Below are positions 40,135 to 46,682 of a DNA stretch of 46,682 bases, in pieces (the stretch's first letter is position 1; every line of letters begins with the position of its first letter). The notes under the pieces are model-generated. The model saw only the letters and a list, made by a program, of their open reading frames with translations, was not told the origin of the DNA and searched no databases. Made by a program: the position numbers and the translations under genes. Source of the stretch: a virus; the IMG/VR virus record IMGVR_UViG_3300012988_000021, positions 1-46,682 of that record, one strand, 5' to 3'.

Positions 40135-41751
40135 TTATCGTCGGAATGCGTCCATGCCGGCATACGGGTCAAACACTGGTGGGGCATATGGATCATAAGC
40201 CCGCTCAGGGACGTTGATCTCCACATACGGTGAGCCACCCGCATCGTCCTCTTGTCGGAGAGCGAGCGGTTCCCAAAGAGACATCACGAACGCATCGCCC
40301 ACGTCAGGCGACCTTCCCAACAGCTTGCGCAGGTCCTTCTTACTGGTGACCTTTAGCTTGTTGCCGGCCGAATAAAATTCGGGCGCATGAAGGTCGTCCT
40401 CCAATTTGGGATGCATCGGGATCATGCCGCCGTCCCTCAGCCACTGGCGAGCGATAGACCACATTTCATCGCGGATACGGTCGAACGTCTCTCGCTGCCG
40501 GATCGCCTTATCGCTGGTTCGGAGGCGCACCAGCCTGAACTTGTTGGTGGCGTCCACGTACTCTCTGGCAGCCGCGTAAACCCTTGCGCCAGTCTCGCCC
40601 TCGCTTTCAAGAACCACTGCGGGCTCGGGACCGACTCTGCGGTACTTGGCGATCAACGATTCGATTTGGTCGATGTGCTGCTGCGGGGACAAGCCCGATC
40701 GGGCCACAAGTTCCAACACTCGATTCCCGATGCGAGCGCAGAATCCAGACTCGTCGCCCCCAAGGCCGTCGCCAGCGGGGTCGACCCCTATATAGAGGCG
40801 CCCTTTTGGCAGCGGCTGTTCCTTGGTCGCTTCCCAGGCCTTGTTGGATTCGCCAATCAAGGTGAGCGGGATGATCTTGGCTGCCTCAGCAACGGCGAAC
40901 TTGCCAGCCACACGGATCAAGTATTGCGGACTGTCCTCACCCCATTCCCGTTTGCGTTGGTCGATCCACCCGGGCATTGCCAACCCTTTGATTGGCTTGT
41001 CCCCTAGTTGCTGCCATTCACCGGTACAGTTGGGGCTCTCCCATGAAGCAATATGAATGTTATGGTAGCCGGCGTCCTTAATGGCAGTTTTCGATTTTTT
41101 GTTGAACGCCCAGTAGAACTCTCCGTCAGCACGAGTTGGGTTGCTGATCAGAAACGTCGATGCACTGCCGCCAGCCCTGTTCCCTTCGATCGCTTCAAAT
41201 ATTTCGTCTTTGACGCCAGAGGCTTCGTCGACCAGGTAGAGGATGTGAGACCCTGAGGTTCCGGCGATGGCTTCGGGCTCACTCGCCGTGTAGCCCCTGA
41301 TCTCCGAATACGTTTCTGGATTGGTCAGGCCGGAACGAGCAAGGACGTTGATCTCTTTGGCGCCTGGGATCGGAACTTTCGACTTGCGACAAAAGCGTTT
41401 GATCTCACGCCAGATCACACGATTCACCTGCCCGTCGGTGACAGCGGTGATCACCACACGGGCGTCGGGGAAACTGCAATAGAACCAGAGAGCGAGAACG
41501 GCGAGGCTGGTCGACTTGCCCAACTTGTGCCCGCTTACGACGGCTACCTTGTTGTGATGGATGATGCTTTCAACGATCTCTCGCTGTCGGCTCCAAAGAT
41601 TGATCCCCAAGATGTCCCGGGCGAACCCGACCGGATCATTGGGGTATGCCCGAACCAGATCAGCATCCGTGGTGGGAGGTGCGATCCGGTCGGCCTCCGC
41701 CAACATGTGACGAGCCAACCGACTAGCGATCGTGTCGGAGTGGTTAGGCAC
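40135..41751 (-). CDS. Terminase large subunit
   Basis: 538 residues. Walker A GHKLGKST (~74-81), Walker B with catalytic Glu in HILYLVDEA (~170), coupling motif (FLISNPTRADGEF), then the RNase H-like nuclease with Asp in YIGVDPAGDGLGGDESGFC (~325) and AVVLESEGETG (~380). It cuts and pumps DNA into the prohead with TerS and portal. It overlaps the sigma-like gene by 8 bp. Confidence 0.92.
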   Translation of the reverse strand: MPNHSDTIASRLARHMLAEADRIAPPTTDADLVRAYPNDPVGFARDILGINLWSRQREIVESIIHHNKVAVVSGHKLGKSTSLAVLALWFYCSFPDARVVITAVTDGQVNRVIWREIKRFCRKSKVPIPGAKEINVLARSGLTNPETYSEIRGYTASEPEAIAGTSGSHILYLVDEASGVKDEIFEAIEGNRAGGSASTFLISNPTRADGEFYWAFNKKSKTAIKDAGYHNIHIASWESPNCTGEWQQLGDKPIKGLAMPGWIDQRKREWGEDSPQYLIRVAGKFAVAEAAKIIPLTLIGESNKAWEATKEQPLPKGRLYIGVDPAGDGLGGDESGFCARIGNRVLELVARSGLSPQQHIDQIESLIAKYRRVGPEPAVVLESEGETGARVYAAAREYVDATNKFRLVRLRTSDKAIRQRETFDRIRDEMWSIARQWLRDGGMIPMHPKLEDDLHAPEFYSAGNKLKVTSKKDLRKLLGRSPDVGDAFVMSLWEPLALRQEDDAGGSPYVEINVPERAYDPYAPPVFDPYAGMDAFRR

Positions 41752-42340
41752 GCTCGATCCTCCGGATCAGGCGCTCCTGCTCGTCGGGGGTCAGCCGTTC
41801 GTACGAGCGCTTCGCATCGAGCAGATCCTCGATGTCGTACGCTTCAGGTTCGGGGTCGTACCGAGCGAACTCTCGCTCATCACCATCGACGTCGGTGATG
41901 GCCTCGACCAGCACGACCGGATCTGGGCGTAGTGCCCGTTCAATTGCCGCTGGCGTGGGTGGCCTGGTACCTGCTGCCCACGACTCCAGGATCTCGCCAA
42001 TCGAGGGGTCACGACCCAACACGTGTGCAAGCTGCTGTGCGTGCCGGCGGATCGTGATACGCTCGTAATACTGGCGATGCGGTAGCAGCCGCTTGCCTGA
42101 GGCGAGCGAGTAGCGTGCAAGCTCACTGATGATGCAAGTTCGGGCGTAGCTGCTGAACCGCCCCGTAATCTGGTTTGCCTCGTACGAATCGACGGCGAGC
42201 AGCAAGCCGACCACACCGGCCTGAAATAGATCTTGGTCGTGTGCAGCGGATGGGCCGTACTTGGCGACCACGAGGGTGTGGACGAGACCCAAATTGTTGA
42301 GCACTCGTCGGTCCCGACTGATTCGCCGGCCCCGCTTCAA
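41744..42340 (-). CDS. Sigma-70 region 2/3-like protein without region 4
   Basis: 198 residues. NNLGLVHTLVVAKYG and DLFQAGVVGLLLAVDSYEAN followed by FSSYARTCIISELARYSLAS are sigma region 2 (core binding, -10 melting). RHAQQLAHVLGRDPSIGEIL fits region 3. The C-terminus stops in a short charged helix (SYERLTPDEQERLIRRIERA), where a full region 4 should follow. Its place between TerS and TerL is unusual. It may drive late genes with one of the separate region-4-like proteins (15128, 15494). Confidence 0.75.
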   Translation of the reverse strand: MKRGRRISRDRRVLNNLGLVHTLVVAKYGPSAAHDQDLFQAGVVGLLLAVDSYEANQITGRFSSYARTCIISELARYSLASGKRLLPHRQYYERITIRRHAQQLAHVLGRDPSIGEILESWAAGTRPPTPAAIERALRPDPVVLVEAITDVDGDEREFARYDPEPEAYDIEDLLDAKRSYERLTPDEQERLIRRIERA

Positions 42341-42882
42341 TCGCCCCTCGAATCGTCCAATGCCTTGGAGACCGCTCGCAGGGCATCAGGCCAAGGGCGA
42401 AGGGCAGCGAGAATCTTGGCTTCGATGATTCGCCAGTTCGGCGAATCTAGGATCTGACGGTTACTGACACTCAGACCAACCCCGGTCAGCTTGCCCAGCA
42501 CCGCCAGCGTCTTGGCTGCGTTGGCCAGCAAGCTGGCTCGCTTGGATGCGTCGGTGGCGAGCGTCGGTAGCTCGTCCCGAAAGTCTTGGAGTTCGGCGAG
42601 CCAAAGATCGGCTTCGTTGATGACCGCCGCTGCTGTGGCCTTGGTTCGTTTCTTGGTCCGCTTCTTGGTTCGTTTTGGGGGTGGGGGGGTGCCGACCACC
42701 TGATCCCAAGCTTTGGGATCGGGGCCCCCAGCAGCGTGGATCTTGGCCCGCAGATCCGCCGAAGGGCGGACCAGCCCCGAACGCCATCGAGAGACCGATG
42801 CCGTGGTGGCGCCCAATAGGGCGGACCACTCAACACCGGATCTGGGATCCTTACTGAACTCTACGGAACCTTGCGATTTCAC
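42337..42882 (-). CDS. Terminase small subunit-like
   Basis: 181 residues. N-terminal HTH (VEWSALLGATTASVSRWRSG, LVRPSADLRAKIHAAGG), a Pro/Lys/Arg linker (PPPPKRTKKRTKKRTK), then helical oligomerisation part (DLWLAELQDFRDELPTLATD, ANAAKTLAVLGKLTGVGLSV). Size, domains and the position before TerL fit TerS. It selects the packaging site, often near its own gene. Confidence 0.7.
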   Translation of the reverse strand: MKSQGSVEFSKDPRSGVEWSALLGATTASVSRWRSGLVRPSADLRAKIHAAGGPDPKAWDQVVGTPPPPKRTKKRTKKRTKATAAAVINEADLWLAELQDFRDELPTLATDASKRASLLANAAKTLAVLGKLTGVGLSVSNRQILDSPNWRIIEAKILAALRPWPDALRAVSKALDDSRGD

Positions 42883-43016
42883 TCACAAGGGAAGAGTCAA
42901 TAAGTGTCCTATTGATGTAATCGTGTAATTCGGCCCCAGCTTCGAGGCGTAAAGGCGGGACCCTGGGGCCTTAAACGTCCCAAATACTGTTCTAGGGGTC
43001 CAACCCCTAGGTTGGC
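42883..43016. other. Short intergenic region with two hairpins
   Basis: CTAGGGGT-CCA-ACCCCTAG at 42992-43010 and GGCCCCAG/CTGGGGCC at 42932-42939 and 42963-42970. They lie between the XRE regulator stop and TerS, where a cos/pac site or a promoter for the packaging genes would be expected. No clear T run. Confidence 0.5.
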
Positions 43017-43730
43017 TCAATCAGCGAACGGATTGGCCAACGCCTTGTTCTTCAGCTCGATCAGCAGGCTGATGGTCTTCTCGATTGGCTCGCCTTGGGG
43101 GACGATGTAGTCGAGCCTCTCTTCGTTCCAAAGGTTTTGGCAAATATGATATCGGCCGTCGTCTCGTACGCCGATTATTGGCGACTCGCTTAGCTCGTCT
43201 GAGAGAGCCTCCCGTACCGCTGCATCGAGGGCAACCAATGGGTCAGGCTTTCGTTTCTTGGTTTGGTTCTTTGGGGTCGGTTCGATCCTAGGCTTGGTCG
43301 GCTCGATCCTTGGGGTCGCTGGCTTCTTGGTGGTGGGCCGCTCGATCCTAGGGGTCGGCTCGTAACTAACCAAGATTGGTTCCCCGAATGCGGTCGCAAA
43401 TTGTCGCAGGACATCGGCACCAACGGCACGTGCCTCTTTGGTCTCCAGGTTGCACACGGCCGACCCACAGACGCCGATGAGCTTGCCCAGCTCAGCTTGG
43501 CTCCAACCCTTTGCTCTACGCATCGCTCGTATGTGCTGCCGAATCTGGGTCGACGGCACCGGCACTCGCTGGTCGAGTGCTTGGCCAAGTTCCTTCTGGG
43601 TGGCCAGCAACGACTCTTGGAGCGATGCTGCGATCAGCTTGGCCTTGTGCAGATCCTTGGTTCGCTGCCAGGCGATCCAGATGGCTGATGCCAAGGCGAG
43701 CGCAAGGGTGATGACGCAACCGATCATCAT
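43017..43730 (-). CDS. Membrane-anchored XRE-type regulator
   Basis: 237 residues. MMIGCVITLALALASAIWIA is a TM segment, followed by a coiled-coil stretch (HKAKLIAASLQESLLATQKE) and an XRE helix-turn-helix (IRAMRRAKGWSQAELGKLIG, CGSAVCNLETKEARAVGADV). A Pro/Arg/Lys repeat (PRIERPTTKK, PRIEPTKPRIEPTPK) links to a C-terminal domain of ~75 residues. HTH regulators tied to the membrane are rare in phages. It may read envelope state or keep phage DNA at the membrane. It overlaps the upstream gene by 4 bp. Confidence 0.75.
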   Translation of the reverse strand: MMIGCVITLALALASAIWIAWQRTKDLHKAKLIAASLQESLLATQKELGQALDQRVPVPSTQIRQHIRAMRRAKGWSQAELGKLIGVCGSAVCNLETKEARAVGADVLRQFATAFGEPILVSYEPTPRIERPTTKKPATPRIEPTKPRIEPTPKNQTKKRKPDPLVALDAAVREALSDELSESPIIGVRDDGRYHICQNLWNEERLDYIVPQGEPIEKTISLLIELKNKALANPFAD

Positions 43731-44005
43731 CGTGCGTCCGCCTGGTCCGCAAGGACTGCTATGCCCTTGTTGGTCAGTTCAAAATCGCCACGGCACCCAC
43801 AGTCACATCCATCTACGAGGCCGGCTCGGATAAGCTGAGCCATCTTCGCCAGCTGCAAGGCGGATGGTGTGTCGGGCGGCATCGCATCCTGCACGGTCGG
43901 CATGTGATGGCTTGTTCCGTACGTGGTCCACGCTGTCTGCTTCGCGAGGAAATCCAGAATTGGCCTGGTTGGAATGTCCTTGCACTGAAGACGTCCGTTT
44001 TTCAA
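43727..44005 (-). CDS. Small protein with Cys cluster
   Basis: 92 residues. It has CDCGCRGDFELTNKGIAVLA at the C-terminal part, a likely metal site followed by a winged-helix-like turn, and PSALQLAKMAQLIRAGLVDG as a helix-turn-helix-like segment. A small DNA-binding regulator is possible. Coupled on both sides by ATGA overlaps. Confidence 0.6.
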   Translation of the reverse strand: MKNGRLQCKDIPTRPILDFLAKQTAWTTYGTSHHMPTVQDAMPPDTPSALQLAKMAQLIRAGLVDGCDCGCRGDFELTNKGIAVLADQADAR

Positions 44006-44253
44006 GCGCCCTCCTGGTCGGCATCTCGCTCTATGTCGTCACCGACCTGAGGCTCAGGACCACTCGACACCAGGATCCCCGCCAGCTCACCTTGAACAGG
44101 CAATCGGTTGGACCTTTCGACCCCGGCGACGGTCCAGACTTGCCCGTCAGCTGGGCGAATCAACCGGGTACCCATCGACGGACACGGGCAGTCCAGCAAA
44201 GCCGTGAAGACCAGGCCTCGGTCCTTGATTCGAAAGGTGTCGAGGACGAGCAT
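44002..44253 (-). CDS. Small beta-barrel-like protein
   Basis: 83 residues from MLVLDTFRIKDRG at the TGATG junction. VLDTFRIKDRGLVFTALLDC, then MGTRLIRPADGQVWTVAGVE look like a small translation-factor-type beta barrel. No catalytic motif. Function in the phage unknown. Confidence 0.6.
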   Translation of the reverse strand: MLVLDTFRIKDRGLVFTALLDCPCPSMGTRLIRPADGQVWTVAGVERSNRLPVQGELAGILVSSGPEPQVGDDIERDADQEGA

Positions 44254-44480
44254 CAGTTCATCCCGCCTTGGGCGAGCTCGTCGCACACACATTGAACCGA
44301 CTCCAAGATTAGCTGGGTTGGCTGCCCCAGCATGCTCGCTCGTGCGGTCGCTGCCGTGAGCAGGATCTGGCTGGCGATCAGCAGTGCGGCGTTCGCCTCG
44401 TGTTGGTCAGACTCAGCCTCAACCATGTCGAGCAAGGCGTTCGACATGCGTTCGACGAGCAGGAGGCGAGGGGAGCTCAT
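44253..44480 (-). CDS. Small helical protein
   Basis: 75 residues from MSSPRLLLVERMSNALLDMV; all-helical (SDQHEANAALLIASQILLTA, LILESVQCVCDELAQ). A longer frame to 44579 is a shadow. It resembles the C-terminal helices of the radical SAM protein in style (ALLIASQ versus AMLIACQ), perhaps by chance. Coupled to both neighbours. Confidence 0.6.
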   Translation of the reverse strand: MSSPRLLLVERMSNALLDMVEAESDQHEANAALLIASQILLTAATARASMLGQPTQLILESVQCVCDELAQGGMN

Positions 44481-44764
44481 GGTAGCAACGCCCCCGATGC
44501 GTCGTACAGATCGGCGATCGTGTAGTCGAGCAAAGGATCGATCACCCGTTTGTTTCCGAAGGTGTCTGATAGGACGCATTCAGACTGCAGGTCACCTGTC
44601 AGACAAAAGAGCTGCCGACGTGTTCGGTGCTTAAGTATCCATTGCTGGAGCGAGGTGGCTGCATACGAGTTCCAGGGGTCCGCCAGCTGGAGCCCTGCTC
44701 GCAAGTGTGGCTGCCCAAAAGCGGGGCTCTGCACCTCGCTGAGGGCGTCTGCTAGGTGGTTCAC
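44477..44764 (-). CDS. Small hypothetical protein
   Basis: 95 residues: HLADALSEVQSPAFGQPHLR, AATSLQQWILKHRTRRQLFC, LTGDLQSECVLSDTFGNKRV, IDPLLDYTIADLYDASGALL. Mixed fold, no motif recognised. Second gene of the leftward block; overlaps both neighbours by 4 bp. Confidence 0.6.
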   Translation of the reverse strand: MNHLADALSEVQSPAFGQPHLRAGLQLADPWNSYAATSLQQWILKHRTRRQLFCLTGDLQSECVLSDTFGNKRVIDPLLDYTIADLYDASGALLP

Positions 44765-44979
44765 TGGGCCGCCTCGTCGCCGAACAGTTGCTCAACCTGC
44801 TGATTGATCTGGTTAGCGACCTTGCTAAAAGCCCTTTCGAGAGTGACTAGGTACTTGGGTTGTTCGTTGGGGTAGGGGTAGCAGCCGTTCACCGTCGCGA
44901 CCAGTGCAGCCAGCTTTGTGGCGAGCGCCAGGTTGTCGTGGAGGTAATCTTCTGGGGTTTTTCTTGGGGGAGGAACCAT
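44761..44979 (-). CDS. First gene of the leftward block, small helical protein
   Basis: 72 residues: PPPRKTPEDYLHDNLALATK, LAALVATVNGCYPYPNEQPK, YLVTLERAFSKVANQINQQV. It probably forms a helical hairpin. The gene starts the long leftward series; the control region should be just upstream (44980-45287). Function unknown. Confidence 0.6.
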   Translation of the reverse strand: MVPPPRKTPEDYLHDNLALATKLAALVATVNGCYPYPNEQPKYLVTLERAFSKVANQINQQVEQLFGDEAAQ

Positions 44980-45287
44980 GCCCTAGACGGGCAATAAGAG
45001 AATCCTCGATCAGTCCTGCTGGTAGAAACGAGCGTCCCCGAGTAAATGCCTCAAACCCAGAGACGCTCCACTGGGGGGCGGCTATCGATGGGTTATTGTG
45101 GGGGCGTGAGTCGGTCGATTTGGCGTTGGGTGATGCCGAGCGTGGTTCGCTTCATCACCAGAGGCGGTGCATCAGCGGATTAGCGATTCCGGTGTGTCGA
45201 TTCTGAATTACCTACATTGGTTGCACGACATCATCCGATCATCTTTTACATTTCGATGACAATCAGCTGTTCGGCGTTTGGTACTGC
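44980..45287. other. Intergenic control region, right side
   Basis: About 300 bp without a supported gene, between the leftward block and the rightward small membrane genes. It is the natural place for the promoter(s) of both. An imperfect inverted pair GGTGATG...CATCACC lies near 45129-45161. I see no convincing -35/-10 pair. Confidence 0.45.
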
Positions 45288-45500
45288 GTGACTCACATGG
45301 CAATGCATATGTCAACATCAAAGCGCAGCGGTTCCAGCACCAAGCGGACGTCGGTGGGCGAATCTGAGGAACCCACTGAAATTACGGTCCAATTCGACCG
45401 TGGGCGAGTCGGTATTGCCGCCCGTGGCTTCGCGGCAAAGGCGATCGCCGTTGGTGCTGCCGTAGTGAGCGTCTTAGTAGCGCTCGCTCGACTGATCTGA
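45288..45500 (+). CDS. Small membrane-anchored protein
   Basis: Up to 70 residues; ATGs at 45297, 45303 and 45309 are also possible starts. Ser/Thr/Lys-rich start (STSKRSGSSTKRTSVGESEE), a strand pair (EITVQFDRGRVGIAARGF), then a C-terminal TM helix (AIAVGAAVVSVLVALARLI). The same soluble-start/C-terminal-anchor design occurs at 1388, 45783 and 46034. Confidence 0.5.
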   Translation: MTHMAMHMSTSKRSGSSTKRTSVGESEEPTEITVQFDRGRVGIAARGFAAKAIAVGAAVVSVLVALARLI

Positions 45501-45782
45501 TGCTCGCGAACTCCCGGCATCCTGCATTCCGTCCAGCCGGTAACCGAGCAGGCCGAACCTACTTCATCTAGTTGGGGGGAGGTGACTGGGGTGTGGGCCG
45601 GATTTGGGGTTTGGGTCAGAGCTTCTTATAGATCGTCAAGGAACCGGATCGGAGCATCGTCGGGCGGACAACGGCCGGAATCGAGCACTGGTGGCGGAAC
45701 GATTTGACGGAACGCGGCTTGGAGGGCTCGCTTGTAGAGGCCCCCAACTCAGATTTCTACCCGCACAAGAGGATCAAACGTC
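45501..45782. other. Gap without supported gene
   Basis: Roughly 280 bp; open frames here lack ribosome-binding sites and protein-like sequence. Nothing further recognised apart from the AGAGGAT site that belongs to the next gene. Confidence 0.4.
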
Positions 45783-45917
45783 ATGTTAGGCAGCGAAAGT
45801 TCACTGTCACTGCATTGGAAGGAACTCATGGTCGGAGCGAATGGGGCGCCCGCCTTGGTCCTGGCGGTCTGCGGTGGACTGGCGCTGGTGGTTTGGGCCA
45901 TCAGACGAAGGGCTTGA
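45783..45917 (+). CDS. 44-residue single-TM microprotein
   Basis: AGAGGAT ribosome-binding site 8-14 bp upstream. Reads MLGSESSLSLHWKELMVGAN, then GAPALVLAVCGGLALVVWAI and RRRA. One TM helix with a very basic C-terminal end. An overlapping longer frame (45704-45994) has no protein-like sequence. Holin-like or toxin-like in shape only. Confidence 0.55.
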   Translation: MLGSESSLSLHWKELMVGANGAPALVLAVCGGLALVVWAIRRRA

Positions 45918-46033
45918 GCGAGATCTCCGTGCAACCATTCGTAACTGCAAAGGAATATTTTGAACGGCGGAGCGGGGGACTTTTTAAGGACTGAAAGCGC
46001 AAATTTTTCTCGGAGCTGCCGTTAATTATCAGT

Positions 46034-46249
46034 GTGGACGAACAACCTACCAAGCGTACTGAACCCACTCCGGGGTTCCAGTGGAAACAGAAGCGATGGC
46101 TCGTGGCCGGTAGTGGCGTTGTCGTGGCTGTTGTGTCCGCTGTCTGCAACGGCAGCACGGAGGCGATCAGCATCCACGGCAGCGTCGGCGGGATCTTGGC
46201 GCTGGCGTTGGGCGCTGCGGCGGTCGTGGTGGTGATTCGGCGGGCGTGA
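46034..46249 (+). CDS. 71-residue membrane protein
   Basis: GTG start. Soluble charged start (MDEQPTKRTEPTPGFQWKQK) followed by two hydrophobic segments (WLVAGSGVVVAVVSAVC; SVGGILALALGAAAVVVVI) and RRA. A two-TM hairpin topology is possible, as in class II holins. It is the most holin-like of the rightward small genes, but no endolysin is next to it. Confidence 0.55.
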   Translation: MDEQPTKRTEPTPGFQWKQKRWLVAGSGVVVAVVSAVCNGSTEAISIHGSVGGILALALGAAAVVVVIRRA

Positions 46250-46322
46250 GCGTTCGGCGACCCGGACATTCTATGTCCCGCCAGCCGTTGCGACCGAATC
46301 GTCGGCGTGTTGTCGTCGGTGG

Positions 46323-46661
46323 ATGGACGATTTCGAGCTCTGTCTCGACACCATCGGTACTGTCGAGATCACGATTGCTGAACTCACCGGAGGGCCGTTC
46401 ATTCCACCACCTCCAACAGCGGAGCGGCTGACACAGGTGGCCAAGCAGACTAGGGAGCTCTACGACAAGATGCTTCCGGCGCTTGCCCGCCTAGAAGCGA
46501 ATCCCTCGACGATCCTGCCCGATCAACTACGGTTCTTCCAGGAAGGCCGTGTGCGGGTGCTGAAGATGATCGAGGACGTGGAAGCGAAGGCAAAGCGAGC
46601 CCACCCGAGTGCCCACGATGCGGACCCCCTGGAGGAGTTCGGGGAAGTCACCACGGGCTAG
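46323..46661 (+). CDS. Helical hypothetical protein
   Basis: 112 residues. CLDTIGTVEITIAELTGGPF, then PPPPTAERLTQVAKQTRELY and ARLEANPSTILPDQLRFFQE with a final long helix (RVRVLKMIEDVEAKAKRAHP). No TM, no known motif. If the genome is circular it converges with the 10-378 gene across the junction. Role unknown. Confidence 0.65.
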   Translation: MDDFELCLDTIGTVEITIAELTGGPFIPPPPTAERLTQVAKQTRELYDKMLPALARLEANPSTILPDQLRFFQEGRVRVLKMIEDVEAKAKRAHPSAHDADPLEEFGEVTTG

Positions 46662-46682
46662 AGGCGGGGCTTAGTTCTCGTC

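Noticed and set aside
13381-43010. CCCCTAG motifs (13382, 13809, 42992-43010) as a shared operator
   Set aside because: Only one site is a real dyad and similar strings also occur within coding sequence; too weak to call.
44904-45206. Plus-strand 100-residue ORF in the right intergenic region
   Set aside because: Overlaps the start of the leftward block, no ribosome-binding site, no protein-like pattern.
45704-45994. 96-residue ORF
   Set aside because: The overlapping 44-residue TM ORF (45783-45917) has the better ribosome-binding site and a clear membrane helix.
1-46682. CRISPR array
   Set aside because: The tandem repeats seen (tail fibre, 3.96-4.23 kb, attP) have no regular repeat-spacer pattern.
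1-46682. Mu-like transposable phage
   Set aside because: Head genes are Mu-like, but there is no DDE transposase or MuB-like ATPase; a tyrosine integrase with attP is present.
1-46682. Integrated prophage with host flanks
   Set aside because: Arm-type sites on both sides of the tRNA core and integrase next to it indicate attP; neither edge shows housekeeping genes.

Overview
This window looks like the whole genome, or nearly the whole genome, of a temperate contractile-tailed phage in unintegrated arrangement. No gene runs off either edge. A tRNA-Gly(GCC) 3'-end sequence of about 46 bp, the expected attP core, lies next to a tyrosine integrase and has non-tRNA sequence with integrase-type repeats on both sides. 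That is the layout of attP, not of attL or attR. The head genes are of the Mu type (DUF935-like portal, gpT-like capsid, DUF1320-like adaptor, virion-morphogenesis protein), but no transposase is present. Several small proteins suggest a myxobacterium-like (Myxococcota) host: a Gly/Ser/Ala-rich lipoprotein, coiled-coil plus winged-helix DNA-binding proteins, and stand-alone sigma region-4-like proteins. The host is an inference from protein style, not from a match.

Layout. 0-11 kb is an accessory region of short operons on both strands: a three-TM protein with a SinR/Cas2-like partner, a class II tRNA-Ser-like gene with a GAU anticodon and a damaged acceptor stem, a nucleotidyl-cyclase-like protein, a repeat-rich 545-bp non-coding stretch, a ribbon-helix-helix operon and a radical SAM gene that share an operator-like palindrome, zinc ribbons, a DUF2971 protein, and three tandem proline-rich microproteins. 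11-13 kb holds attP, integrase and a HTH (excisionase-like) gene. 13-16.3 kb holds DNA-binding proteins, a lipoprotein and two region-4-type regulators. 16.3-44.98 kb is one long leftward block. Read in the direction of transcription it gives small early-late proteins, a membrane-anchored XRE regulator, TerS, a sigma region-2/3 protein, TerL, portal, protease/scaffold, decoration protein, capsid, adaptors, sheath, tube, a frameshifting tail chaperone, tape measure, hub/spike, baseplate wedge and J proteins, fibres and small membrane proteins. 45-46.7 kb carries rightward micro-membrane proteins.

How it works together. Most late genes overlap by 1-8 bp (ATGA, GTGA, TGATG), so they are probably translated in a coupled way from few transcripts. 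A palindromic element (GATCGCACTCC core) recurs just upstream of five late starts: portal, the nested scaffold start, sheath, baseplate J and a fibre-region protein. A classical -1 slippery site (GGGAAAA) at the end of the tail chaperone opens a clean 63-codon extension that ends at the tape-measure start. Sigma region 2/3 and region 4 are on separate proteins, which raises the possibility of a split phage sigma factor. I could not recognise any replication protein or endolysin.
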